DNA from: Kribbella jiaozuonensis
Lineage (GTDB): Bacteria; Actinomycetota; Actinomycetes; Propionibacteriales; Kribbellaceae
DNA length: 64,000 nt
Direction of reading: 5' to 3'
Assembly (NCBI RefSeq): GCF_005233875.1
Contig: NZ_SZPZ01000002.1
Span: forward strand, 806,001-870,000
The notes under the pieces are model-generated. The model was not told where the DNA came from and searched no databases. It saw nothing but the letters and a program-made list of their open reading frames with translations. Within the stretch, counting starts at the first letter, position 1. Each line of letters begins with the position of its first letter. This document shows, in pieces, positions 1 to 8,318 of this stretch. The translations under genes and the position numbers were made by a program.

Positions 1-384
1 CAGCGGCCACCAGCGGACGTCGAGAGACTCGTCGTCGTTGACCCGCGGCTCGCCGCGCAGCGGGCGGCAGCGAAAGCACAGGTCGAGGAACTGGACCTGG
101 TCGCCGTTCGGGTAGCTGGCCGGCGGGAGCGACTCGAGACTGACCAGGCGCACGATCTCGGCCTCGACGGCAGTCTCCTCCTGGATCTCGCGGATCAGGC
201 CGACAGCCGGCTGCTCGCCGGGCTCGAGGATGCCGGAAACCAGGCTCCAGCGGCCGTTGTCGGCACGCCGTACCAGCAGGACCTGTTCATGCTCGTCCAG
301 GACCACGGCGGTGACGCCGGTCAGCCACAGCAGGTCGTGGCCGATCTTCTCGCGCAGGTCGAGGATGAACTTCGGTGTCGGCAT
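1..384 (-). CDS. Nudix hydrolase (3' end outside window)
   Basis: Nudix enzymes hydrolyse nucleoside diphosphates linked to another moiety, using a metal bound by the Nudix box. Reading the reverse strand from the ATG at 384 gives 128 codons with no stop. The box is readable as G-ILEPG-E, seven residues, then REIQEET, which fits GX5EX7REUXEE with Thr replacing the usual last Gly. Codon third positions are strongly G/C. A TAGGGT hexamer at 392-397 lies seven bases before the ATG, so the mRNA may be leaderless. The substrate cannot be assigned. The C-terminus is cut by the window edge. Confidence 0.88.
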   Translation of the reverse strand, partial: MPTPKFILDLREKIGHDLLWLTGVTAVVLDEHEQVLLVRRADNGRWSLVSGILEPGEQPAVGLIREIQEETAVEAEIVRLVSLESLPPASYPNGDQVQFLDLCFRCRPLRGEPRVNDDESLDVRWWPL

Positions 385-391
385 GCCCAGC

Positions 392-397
392 ACCCTA
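392..397 (-). promoter_or_regulatory. Candidate -10 of the Nudix gene (leaderless)
   Basis: TAGGGT on the reverse strand is followed by seven bases and the ATG at 384. This spacing recurs at other starts in this window. No convincing -35 is visible. Confidence 0.35.
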
Positions 398-416
398 TAG
401 AACGGCCCGGCGCGGG

Positions 417-433
417 TTTCTTGACGCAAGAAA
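417..433. promoter_or_regulatory. Inverted repeat TTTCTTG-ACG-CAAGAAA
   Basis: The two 7-base arms are perfectly complementary across a 3-base centre, between the divergent Nudix and ABC-importer genes. It could bind a regulator. It is unlike the two LacI-type sites downstream. Confidence 0.4.
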
Positions 434-454
434 GTTGGATCGTCCAGCGCAAGC

Positions 455-468
455 GGTAAGCGCTTGCC
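455..468. promoter_or_regulatory. LacI-family operator-like palindrome, site 1
   Basis: GGTAAGCGCTTGCC has the AAGCGCTT core typical of LacI/GalR operators, with one mismatch in symmetry. It lies about 160 bases before the lipoprotein start. A second core sits 71 bases downstream, centre to centre. No LacI gene is in the window, so a regulator would act from elsewhere. Confidence 0.6.
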
Positions 469-526
469 GCGCAAGATACCGACAGTGATGGACCGATCTC
501 GGTCAGTGCTCGTCGAGGCCTTCCGT

Positions 527-538
527 GCAAGCGCTTTC
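527..538. promoter_or_regulatory. LacI-family operator-like palindrome, site 2
   Basis: GCAAGCGCTTTC repeats the AAGCGCTT core of site 1. Spacing near seven helical turns would allow two dimers to cooperate by looping. Downstream, a direct repeat TCGGATAT (574-581 and 587-594) and an inverted repeat ATCCGA/TCGGAT (561-579) fill the leader before a strong AGGAGG at 621-626. Confidence 0.6.
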
Positions 539-630
539 TATGTCATTCTCCGGGGCAAAGATCCGAGATCCTATCGGATATCGCTCTCGGATATTTCGTC
601 TTTTGTTCCGACCAGCCGCCAGGAGGAACC

Positions 631-2382
631 ATGCCGAACGATGACGCGCGCCCTGGAGTCAGCCGTCGATCATTGATCGCGGGAGCACTCGGCCTGACCG
701 CGGCGACTGCCGGCGGCGGCCTGCTCAGCGGGTGCAGCGGCAAGAGCAACGCCGGCGCCGCGGCCGCAGGTGCCGGCGAGGCCGCTCCGAGCGTGACGCT
801 CGGCCCGAAGCTGACCACCGTGCAGTACCCGGAGGGGTATGTCGGGCCGGTCGCCCGCACGCTGAAACCGCTCACAACCGAGAAGGTCACGTTCAAGATC
901 GTCGTCCAGCAGGACGTGACGATCGGCGACTGGAAGACCAACGCGTTCACGAAGTGGCTCGAGCAGAAGACCGGTGTGCACATCGAGTGGAGCCAGATCG
1001 GCGGCACCGACGACGACGTGATGACCAAGGTCAACGCGATGATCGCGGCCGGCGACATCCCGGACGCGTTCCTCGGGATCGGGTTCACCCGCTCCCAGCT
1101 CTTCCTGTACGGCGCACAGGGACTGTTCACCGACGTCGGGCAGCACCTCGACGCCTATGCGCTGAACCTGCAGCAGGCGATGAAGGACTACCCGGAGACC
1201 CGCAAGCTGATCCAGGCGCCGGACAAGAAGATCTACTCGTTCCCGGGGATCAACGACTGCTTCCACTGCCGGGCCATCGACGGCCGCGCGTGGCTGAACG
1301 TCGACTGGATCAAGCAGGTCGGGCTGGCGATGCCGAAGACCACCGACGAGTTCCGCGAAGTACTGCGTGCGTTCAAGAAGGCGGACCTGGCCGGCAACGG
1401 TAAGACCATCCCGTTCGCGGGCTACAACGAGGCTCCGATCGACCCGTTCTTCATGAACGCGTTCCTCTACGATCCGGGCGAGCCGTGGCTGGTGGTCAAG
1501 GACGGCAAGGTCGACGTCGCGTTCGACAAGGACGAGTGGCGCGAGGGCCTGAAGTACGTGAACGGCCTCTACAAGGAAGGGCTGATCAGCCGGGACGTCT
1601 TCACCGCCGATGGCGACCAGTTGAAGCGGTACGGCAACGCGCCGGGCAAGCCGCTGATCGGCGGCGCCCGGTCGAACTACTGGGGCAACTTCCTCGACAT
1701 CGACCAGAAGGACCCGAACGCCCGCTGGCGTCAGTACGAGGCCTGCCCGCCGCTGAAGGGTCCGAACGGCGTCCAGTACGCCGCCTGGGACTACCTCACC
1801 GTCGGCGTCGAGGTCGCGCATCTGGTGATCACGAAGAAGTGCGCCAAGCCGGATCTGCTGGTCCAGTGGGCCGACGCGCAGTACGAGCTGGAGGCGATCC
1901 TGCGCGGGTACGGCGGCCCGAAGTTCGCGTGGGCGAAGAAGGGCGATCTCGGGATCAACGGCAAGCAGGCGGTCTACGGCTTCGACGCGACCTGGAACTC
2001 GCAGAAGAACCTCAACTGGGGCCAGGACAACCCGATGTACCGCTCGCAGGACTTCCGGCTGGGCGAGCGGGTGGTGCCTGGTGACCTCACCTTCGAGAAG
2101 CCGTTGTACGAGCAGACCAAGGAGCGGTTCTTCCCGCTCAAGCAGCCGCAGGAGATGCAGTTCCCGCCGGTGACGCTGGACGAGGATCAGGCCGCGCAGG
2201 AGGCCGAGCTGCGGACGAACCTCAAGGGCGAGGTGAACCAGTCGTTCGCGAAGTTCCTCACCGGGCAGCTCGACCCGAACGACGACGGCGCTTGGAACGA
2301 CTACAAGGACCGGGTCAGCAAGATCGGCGTGAAGCCTTATCTCGAGCTGCAGCAGGCCGCCTACGAGACGTACAACGGATGA
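631..2382 (+). CDS. Tat-type lipoprotein, extracellular solute-binding protein (LipO/YtcQ-like)
   Basis: This is the 583-residue binding component of a carbohydrate ABC importer. The N-terminus has a twin-arginine signal (Ser11-Arg12-Arg13) followed by a lipobox ending in Cys35 (LLSGC), so it is probably exported folded and lipid-anchored. The length and the KTGVHIEW and MIAAGDIPD stretches resemble LipO/YtcQ proteins, which partner LplB and YtcP permeases for polymer-derived oligosaccharides. AGGAGG four bases upstream supports the ATG. It overlaps the next gene by ATGA, so the three genes are an operon. No ATPase follows; CUT1 systems in actinomycetes commonly share a MsiK-type ATPase. The ligand is unknown. 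Confidence 0.9.
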   Translation: MPNDDARPGVSRRSLIAGALGLTAATAGGGLLSGCSGKSNAGAAAAGAGEAAPSVTLGPKLTTVQYPEGYVGPVARTLKPLTTEKVTFKIVVQQDVTIGDWKTNAFTKWLEQKTGVHIEWSQIGGTDDDVMTKVNAMIAAGDIPDAFLGIGFTRSQLFLYGAQGLFTDVGQHLDAYALNLQQAMKDYPETRKLIQAPDKKIYSFPGINDCFHCRAIDGRAWLNVDWIKQVGLAMPKTTDEFREVLRAFKKADLAGNGKTIPFAGYNEAPIDPFFMNAFLYDPGEPWLVVKDGKVDVAFDKDEWREGLKYVNGLYKEGLISRDVFTADGDQLKRYGNAPGKPLIGGARSNYWGNFLDIDQKDPNARWRQYEACPPLKGPNGVQYAAWDYLTVGVEVAHLVITKKCAKPDLLVQWADAQYELEAILRGYGGPKFAWAKKGDLGINGKQAVYGFDATWNSQKNLNWGQDNPMYRSQDFRLGERVVPGDLTFEKPLYEQTKERFFPLKQPQEMQFPPVTLDEDQAAQEAELRTNLKGEVNQSFAKFLTGQLDPNDDGAWNDYKDRVSKIGVKPYLELQQAAYETYNG

Positions 2383-3314
2383 GCGCCGGGACACTGCCGC
2401 CTGACGAGACGCGGCTGGCGGTCGGCTCTTCGATCCAGGACACCCGCGGCGACAAGATCGCGATGGCGTGCATCTACACCGCGCTGGGTCTGTTCTGCCT
2501 GGCGATCCTGTATCCGCTCGTCTACGTCCTCAGCGCCTCGGTGAGCAACACCAGGAAGGTGTCGGCCGGCGAGGTCTGGCTGTGGCCGGTCGGGTTCACG
2601 CTGGATGCCTACCGGGCGATCTTCGACTACAAGGCGATCGTCAGCAGCTTCGGCAACTCGGTGTACTACGCGGTCGCCGGCGCGCTGGTGGCGACGGTCC
2701 TGACCCTGCTCGCGGCGTACCCGTTGTCCCGGAAGGGCCTGCCGGGCAAGGGCATCATCATGGGCGCGTTCGTGTTCACGATGATGTTCAACGGCGGACT
2801 GATCCCGACGTACCTGGTGGTGGATCAGCTCGGACTGCTGAACACGCGCTGGGCGATCATCCTGCCGACCGCGCTGGCGGTCTGGAACGTGATCATCACC
2901 CGGACCTACTTCATGGTGACGATCCCGGAGGAGCTGGTCGAGGCCGGGAAGGTGGACGGCTGCAGCGACTTCAGCTTCTTCTGGCGGGTGGTGCTGCCGC
3001 TGAGCAAGCCGATCATCGCGGTGAACCTGTTGTTCTACGCGGTCGGGCAATGGAACTCGTTCTTCAACGCGCTGATCTACCTGACCAACGAGCACCTGTT
3101 CCCGCTGCAGGTGGTGCTGCGGCAGATCCTGATCCAGTCCAAGGTCGACCCGTCGCAGATGCAGGACACCAGCAAGCTGCTGCAGATGCAGGAGTTGCAG
3201 CAGCAGCTGAAGTACTCGCTGATCGTGATCGGGATGATCCCGCCGCTGCTGGTCTACCCGTTCGTGCAGAAGCACTTCGTCAAGGGAGCCATGGTCGGCT
3301 CCTTGAAGGGATAG
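2379..3314 (+). CDS. Carbohydrate ABC transporter permease (YtcP/LplC-like)
   Basis: This 311-residue inner-membrane permease of the CUT1 class has about six hydrophobic segments. The cytoplasmic EAA loop near residues 185-207 (EAGKVDGCSDFSFFWRVVLP) is where the ATPase would dock. The ATG overlaps the stop of the binding protein by four bases (ATGA), which fixes this start over an in-frame upstream one. The long C-terminal insert rich in Gln and Leu before the last helix is typical of YtcP-like members. Confidence 0.92.
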   Translation: MSAGTLPPDETRLAVGSSIQDTRGDKIAMACIYTALGLFCLAILYPLVYVLSASVSNTRKVSAGEVWLWPVGFTLDAYRAIFDYKAIVSSFGNSVYYAVAGALVATVLTLLAAYPLSRKGLPGKGIIMGAFVFTMMFNGGLIPTYLVVDQLGLLNTRWAIILPTALAVWNVIITRTYFMVTIPEELVEAGKVDGCSDFSFFWRVVLPLSKPIIAVNLLFYAVGQWNSFFNALIYLTNEHLFPLQVVLRQILIQSKVDPSQMQDTSKLLQMQELQQQLKYSLIVIGMIPPLLVYPFVQKHFVKGAMVGSLKG

Positions 3315-3317
3315 CCG

Positions 3318-4301
3318 ATGGCGACCTCGACAGAAGCTCGCTCGACCGTCCGGTCCGCCACCCACAAGCGGACCCGGAGCGCGAAGAACGCGGTCGGCCT
3401 GGGGCTGCGGATGCGGCGCAACTGGCAGCTGTACGCGATGCTCGCGCTGCCGCTGATCTGGCTGGCGATCTTCGCCTACTGGCCGATGTACGGCGTGATC
3501 ATCGCGTTCAAGGACTACAACGTGGTGCAGGGGATCTGGGGCAGCCCGTGGGCCGGGATGAAGTACTTCCACCGGTTCGTGGAGTCGTACCAGTTCTGGC
3601 GGCTGATCAAGAACACCGTGTACCTGCACGTCTATGAACTCGTGGCGACGTTCCCGCTGCCGATCATTCTCGCGCTCTGCCTGAACACCGTCCGGAAGAA
3701 GTGGTTCAGCCGTGCGTCGCAGCTGATCACCTATGCGCCGCACTTCATCTCGACCGTGGTCGTGGTGGGTCTGCTCGTCGTACTGACCAGCCCGAACACC
3801 GGCGTGACCAACAAGTTCATCGGCCTGTTCGGGTTCGGTCCGGCCAACGTGATGGGTGACTCCGGCATGTTCCGGCACCTCTACGTGTGGTCCGGGGCGT
3901 GGCAGACGATGGGGTTCGCCGCGATCATCTACCTGGCCGCGCTGACCAGTGTGCCGCCGGAACTGCACGAGGCGGCGATCGTGGACGGGGCGTCGCGGTT
4001 GCGGCGGATCTGGCACATCGACCTGCCGGCGATCGTGCCGGTGGCGGTGATCCTGCTGATCCTGGACATCGGCAGGATCCTGTCCGTCGGGTTCGAGAAG
4101 GTGCTGCTGATGCAGAACAGCCTCAACCTCGATGTCGCCGAAGTGATCGATACGTACGTCTACAAGATCGGTCTGGCCTCGGCGGTACCGCAGTTCAGCT
4201 ATGCGACCGCGATCGGGCTGTTCAGATCGGTGATCGGGTTGGTCCTGCTGGTGCTGGCGAACACCTTCGCCCGCCGGTTCGCGAAGTCCAGCCTGTGGTG
4301 A
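3318..4301 (+). CDS. Carbohydrate ABC transporter permease (LplB-like)
   Basis: The second permease has 327 residues and starts three bases after the previous stop. It has a basic cytoplasmic N-terminus, then hydrophobic spans and an EAA loop near residues 217-238 (EAAIVDGASRLRRIWHIDLP). The C-terminus ends in a short Ser-Ser-Leu-Trp tail, as usual for LplB proteins. It completes the importer membrane core with the YtcP-like subunit. The gene converges on the flippase with only one base between stops. Confidence 0.92.
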   Translation: MATSTEARSTVRSATHKRTRSAKNAVGLGLRMRRNWQLYAMLALPLIWLAIFAYWPMYGVIIAFKDYNVVQGIWGSPWAGMKYFHRFVESYQFWRLIKNTVYLHVYELVATFPLPIILALCLNTVRKKWFSRASQLITYAPHFISTVVVVGLLVVLTSPNTGVTNKFIGLFGFGPANVMGDSGMFRHLYVWSGAWQTMGFAAIIYLAALTSVPPELHEAAIVDGASRLRRIWHIDLPAIVPVAVILLILDIGRILSVGFEKVLLMQNSLNLDVAEVIDTYVYKIGLASAVPQFSYATAIGLFRSVIGLVLLVLANTFARRFAKSSLW

Positions 4302-4302
4302 G

Positions 4303-5553
4303 CTAGTCGCCGGCCTGGCGGTGGAGTCCGGTCGCCAGGGCGGCGGAGAGCAGGAGCGCGCAGGTGCTGGTCATTGCGACCAGCACCTTCACGCCGTTCA
4401 GGCCGGTGGCGATGCCGGTGCCCAGGACGATCCCGGCCGCCACCGCGAGTACGACGAGGCCGATCCAGATCAGCAGCGCGGCGCGCTTCTCCTGCTGCGC
4501 GATCGCGGCGTACACGACGAGTTGGAGTACGGCGTACGCGGAGCCGGAGACTGCGAACAGCCAGGTGTACGGGCCGAGTGGCGCGTACTTCTCCTTGCCG
4601 CCGATCACCTCGACGACGACGCCGGGCAGGATCAACGTACCGACGACCGCGCAGACACCGAGGCCCGCGACGGCCATGATCGCGCGCCGCAGCCGGACGG
4701 TGTCGCCGGGGGAGTTGGCGAGCGACGGGAACACCAGCACGATGACGAACTGCGGCAGGAACAGACAGGCCTTCGCGATGATCAAGCCGGCCGCGTAGTA
4801 CCCGCTGTCCTTCTCGTCGAGCAGGGCGCGGGCGAAGAGCACGTCCGCGTTCGCGAGCGCGAAGAACGCGAGCAGCGTGTGCGTGCCGTGCACGGACTCT
4901 CGCAGTACGTCCTTGACCTGCTGGCCGGTCGAGCCCGTCGATCCGCGGAGGAAGAACTGACCCAGCAGGGCCGGTACGGCGGCGCCGAGCGCGAGACCGG
5001 CCATGGCCCAGTCCAGCGACGGGTGGATCAGCAGTGCGCCGCCGCCGAGCACCAGTCGACCGACGCCGGTCGAGAAGTAGACCGCGGCCAGCTCTGTCCA
5101 ACGCTTGCTGCCCTGCAGTACGCCGAGCTGCGAACCCATCAGCGTGAGGCCGCCCAGCGTCGGCGCCAGCAGCAGGATCGCAACGACCGAGTCGATGTGA
5201 AGCAGCCACATGAACAGCGGCGTCAGTACTAGGCAGAGCGCTGTGAGTCCCAGAGCAGATCGGCGGCCTGCGCGCAGCATCGCGTCAGCCAGCGCGGCCG
5301 CGCCGTCGCCGGTGTGCGTAGCGAGCTGGCGAGCACCTGCGGCCTGCAGACCCAGTGAGGCGACGTTGCCGATCAGCAGCAGACCGAGGAGAGCGGTGAT
5401 CGCTCCGAACTCCTCGGGCATCAGCAGGCGCGAACCGATCAGCGTGAACCCGTAGGCGGCCACATTCATGATCGCCATCGCGACGGCGACCACGGTGGCG
5501 CTGCGCAGGAAGGCACTGCGCGGCGCCTGCGGTTGGGTGGTGCCCGACGTCAT
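4303..5553 (-). CDS. Polysaccharide/lipid-linked oligosaccharide flippase (MOP superfamily)
   Basis: The 416-residue protein is almost entirely hydrophobic, with about twelve membrane spans and few charged loops. The N-terminal stretch with SRLLMPEEFGAITALLGLL resembles Wzx/MurJ-like oligosaccharide flippases. It would turn a lipid-linked glycan to the outer face of the membrane. It is divergent from the arabinofuranosyltransferase-like gene at 5649, with 95 bases between starts, which suggests a shared envelope-glycan role. The exact substrate is not inferable. Confidence 0.8.
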   Translation of the reverse strand: MTSGTTQPQAPRSAFLRSATVVAVAMAIMNVAAYGFTLIGSRLLMPEEFGAITALLGLLLIGNVASLGLQAAGARQLATHTGDGAAALADAMLRAGRRSALGLTALCLVLTPLFMWLLHIDSVVAILLLAPTLGGLTLMGSQLGVLQGSKRWTELAAVYFSTGVGRLVLGGGALLIHPSLDWAMAGLALGAAVPALLGQFFLRGSTGSTGQQVKDVLRESVHGTHTLLAFFALANADVLFARALLDEKDSGYYAAGLIIAKACLFLPQFVIVLVFPSLANSPGDTVRLRRAIMAVAGLGVCAVVGTLILPGVVVEVIGGKEKYAPLGPYTWLFAVSGSAYAVLQLVVYAAIAQQEKRAALLIWIGLVVLAVAAGIVLGTGIATGLNGVKVLVAMTSTCALLLSAALATGLHRQAGD

Positions 5554-5635
5554 ACTGCGCTGCCTCAGATCGGTGGGGTGATATTGCCGACCTCACGGTA
5601 CGGCAACGATGCCGTCCGGAAGCCGCCGGATCCGT

Positions 5636-5641
5636 TAATGT
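5636..5641 (+). promoter_or_regulatory. Candidate -10 of the AftD-like gene (leaderless)
   Basis: TAATGT followed by seven bases and the GTG at 5649. No Shine-Dalgarno fits better, which supports a leaderless start. Confidence 0.4.
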
Positions 5642-5648
5642 CCCGCCG

Positions 5649-8318
5649 GTGGGGAGGCTGAAAGCAGGTAGTTCGGAGCAGGTGGTCTGGCGAGCTCGGC
5701 TCGTGCTGGGCTGCCTGGCTCTGGTGGCGCTGTGCTTTCAGCAGGCTCCGGGCAAGATCCTTGCGGACAGCAGGATCGAGCTGACCGCGGCACCCGGACG
5801 GTTCCTCTCGCGAGCTCTGCACTTGTGGGACCCGCACACGGCCTTCGGTCAGGTGCAGAGCGACGCCTTCGGCTACCTCCTGCCGATCGGGCCGTTCCAC
5901 TGGCTGCTGGACGCGTTGTCAGTTCCGGACTGGATCACCCAGCGGCTCTGGTGGTCGCTGGTCCTCTGCGTCGCCTTCCTCGGTATCTGGAAGCTCTGCA
6001 GCGTCCTGGAGTACGGCGTGCCGTGGACCCGTTTCGCGGTGGCACTGCTCTACGCGCTCGTGCCGCGCGTGTTCGGCGAGTTCCCGATCGAGGTGTGGCC
6101 GATGGCCATGGCTCCGTGGATCCTGCTGCCACTCGTCTCACCGCGTGCCCGCTCCGGCTGGTGGCGCGCCAGCTGGTCGGCTCTGGCGTTCGCGCTGATC
6201 GGCGGCGCGGACCCGGTCGCGGGTGCGGCGACGCTCGTCGTACCGCTGGTCTGGCTGATCAGCCATGCGAAACTGAAGCTCGCACTGGGCTGGCTCGGCT
6301 TTGTGGTGGCCGCGTCGGTCTGGTGGCTGGTGCCGCTCGCGTTGCTGTTCCAGTACGGCGCTGCGCCGCCAGGCCCGCGCTGGCTGCCGGTGATCGGTGT
6401 GGTCGTCGGAGTGCCGCTCGCAGTCGCCGGAGCGCACTACCTGCGTCGCCTGGCCAATGTGTCCGTGTCCCGAGGCGTCAGCCGCCGTGTCGTACCGGCC
6501 GTCGTCGCGTGCCTGGCGGTGGCTGCAGCCGCGCCCGTGGTCCTGCTGCGACCGGACGGCGCGTCGGCTGCGATCCCAGCGCACTGGAACGCGGCGGCAG
6601 CGTGGCTGGACGATCAGTCTGCCCCGGGCAGTGTGCTGCTCCTGTCCACCACGACCGAGCCCCTCACGGCATTGGTCAAGCGACCGATGGCCGCGCTGAC
6701 GGCTGACGTGCAGCGCCGCGTCGACTCCGGTGTCGGCGACCAGACGCTGCGGCAGGAGCTCAACCACGACGGCGTCCGGTACGTCGTCGTACGCAATGAC
6801 CTGGCGGACACGCTCGCGATCCACGAGAGCCTGGCCGACGCCGGCATCGGACGAGTCGCGTACTTCGGTCCCGGCGGGCCGACCCGGATCGCGTACCCGA
6901 GCGTGGAGATCTACGACGTCGGCGCGACCACGCCGGGGCGCCTGATCCCGCGGTCCCGGCTCGTGGCGGTCGACGGTACGGCTGACGACGTACCGACCGT
7001 CGTGACGGCGCTCGGCGGGAGTGGGAGCGCAGTACTGCGTGAGGACAACAAGCTTGACGGACTGCCGTTGATCGATACCGATGTGAGCCAGGCAGTCGAT
7101 CAGCAGCCGAGTGCGGTCGTGTTGCGGAGTCAGCAGATCGGGCGCTCCGGCTGCTTGCACCTCGGGGTACGGGCGCTGTGCAGCCAGGATCAGGCTGCTG
7201 ATGAACCACGTGGTCTTTCTCGGACGGTGCAGTTGCCGCAGGCCGCGTCGTACGAGCTGCGGGGTATGGCCTTGCCGAAGGACGGTGAGGCGCTGGAGCG
7301 GCTGTTGCCGGTGGCCGGCGCGATCACCGCTACCGCGTCCTCGCGGGCCGTCACGGCGCCGGAGGGACGGCCGGGGGCAGCGGTCGACCGCGACCCCGGG
7401 ACGAGTTGGCAGGCGGATCCGGATGACCCGAAGCCGAGCCTGACGCTGAAGTTGCCTGCGGCAAGGGATGTGCGGGGGCTGCGCTTCCAGTCCGACACCT
7501 ACCTGGACGGCTCGCGGCCGGCCGAGGTCGCGCTGCACTTCGACGGTGGCGGGTCGATCCGGGCCACGGTCGACGCCGACGGATACGTCCGGTTCGCGGC
7601 GCGGCACGTGCAGACGATCAAGATCGACTTCACCGCGACGAAGCCGTTGCAGGACGCGCATCGCAGCCCGGTCGGGGTCACCGAGGTCGCCGTGCTGGGC
7701 GCGGACGAGCTGCGCAAGGCAGTCGATCCGGACCGACGCGTCCCGTCGTACTGCGGGAACGGGCCGGTGGTGCGCATTGACGGTGTAGCTGCGACGACGC
7801 AGGTCGCGGCGACGATGCGGGACCTGCTGAAGCGGCGGCCTGTGCCGTTCAGCCTGTGTGGTGCGACTTCGGTGTCGCTGCGGTCCGGGAGCCACCGCGT
7901 CGAGGTGCTCGCAGGCGGTGGGGTCGTGCCGATCGAGACGACGCTGGTCAAGGCCGGGTTCGGCGACGTGTCCGTGACGCCGGTGCAGGGTGTGGACGTG
8001 TGGCGTCCGAACCCGGCGGAGCTGACGGTCGAGGTGCCGGACGCCGACGAGCAGTCCGTGCTGGCGGTCGCGCAGAACTACAACGCGGGCTGGGAGGCGT
8101 ACGACAGCACCGGCCACAAGCTGACGCCGATCCGGATCGGCGGCTGGCAGCAGGGATGGGTACTGCCCGCTGGACCCGAGCAGGTCGTCACGGCCAGCTT
8201 CATGCCGGCTCGGAGCTATCGCGCCGGGCTGCTGCTCGGACTGGTCACACTGCTGGCAGTCCTGGCCACCGCAGTGTTCTTCCCGAAGCGCAGGACCGGC
8301 CGCTCGATCAGGCGGTAA
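5649..8318 (+). CDS. AftD-like alpha-(1->3)-arabinofuranosyltransferase, shortened
   Basis: The N-terminal 240 residues match the membrane catalytic part of AftD/DUF3367 GT-C transferases, which add arabinofuranose from a polyprenyl donor to cell-envelope glycans (PGKILADSRIEL, DPHTAFGQVQSDAFGYLLP). Around residues 560-665 lies an F5/8 type C-like domain (DRDPGTSWQADP). A single hydrophobic span near 855-880 closes the protein. At 889 residues it is far shorter than the roughly 1,400 I recall for AftD. The reading frame jumps from the VPLALLFQYG span directly to soluble sequence, so a central block seems to be missing in frame. The 3' 103 bases overlap the convergent acyltransferase gene. Confidence 0.78.
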   Translation: MGRLKAGSSEQVVWRARLVLGCLALVALCFQQAPGKILADSRIELTAAPGRFLSRALHLWDPHTAFGQVQSDAFGYLLPIGPFHWLLDALSVPDWITQRLWWSLVLCVAFLGIWKLCSVLEYGVPWTRFAVALLYALVPRVFGEFPIEVWPMAMAPWILLPLVSPRARSGWWRASWSALAFALIGGADPVAGAATLVVPLVWLISHAKLKLALGWLGFVVAASVWWLVPLALLFQYGAAPPGPRWLPVIGVVVGVPLAVAGAHYLRRLANVSVSRGVSRRVVPAVVACLAVAAAAPVVLLRPDGASAAIPAHWNAAAAWLDDQSAPGSVLLLSTTTEPLTALVKRPMAALTADVQRRVDSGVGDQTLRQELNHDGVRYVVVRNDLADTLAIHESLADAGIGRVAYFGPGGPTRIAYPSVEIYDVGATTPGRLIPRSRLVAVDGTADDVPTVVTALGGSGSAVLREDNKLDGLPLIDTDVSQAVDQQPSAVVLRSQQIGRSGCLHLGVRALCSQDQAADEPRGLSRTVQLPQAASYELRGMALPKDGEALERLLPVAGAITATASSRAVTAPEGRPGAAVDRDPGTSWQADPDDPKPSLTLKLPAARDVRGLRFQSDTYLDGSRPAEVALHFDGGGSIRATVDADGYVRFAARHVQTIKIDFTATKPLQDAHRSPVGVTEVAVLGADELRKAVDPDRRVPSYCGNGPVVRIDGVAATTQVAATMRDLLKRRPVPFSLCGATSVSLRSGSHRVEVLAGGGVVPIETTLVKAGFGDVSVTPVQGVDVWRPNPAELTVEVPDADEQSVLAVAQNYNAGWEAYDSTGHKLTPIRIGGWQQGWVLPAGPEQVVTASFMPARSYRAGLLLGLVTLLAVLATAVFFPKRRTGRSIRR

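Noticed and set aside
670..2394. 574-codon frame antisense to the solute-binding protein
   Set aside because: The plus strand encodes a recognisable lipoprotein; the antisense product is Arg/Val/Leu-rich without domains, as usual for GC-rich shadows.
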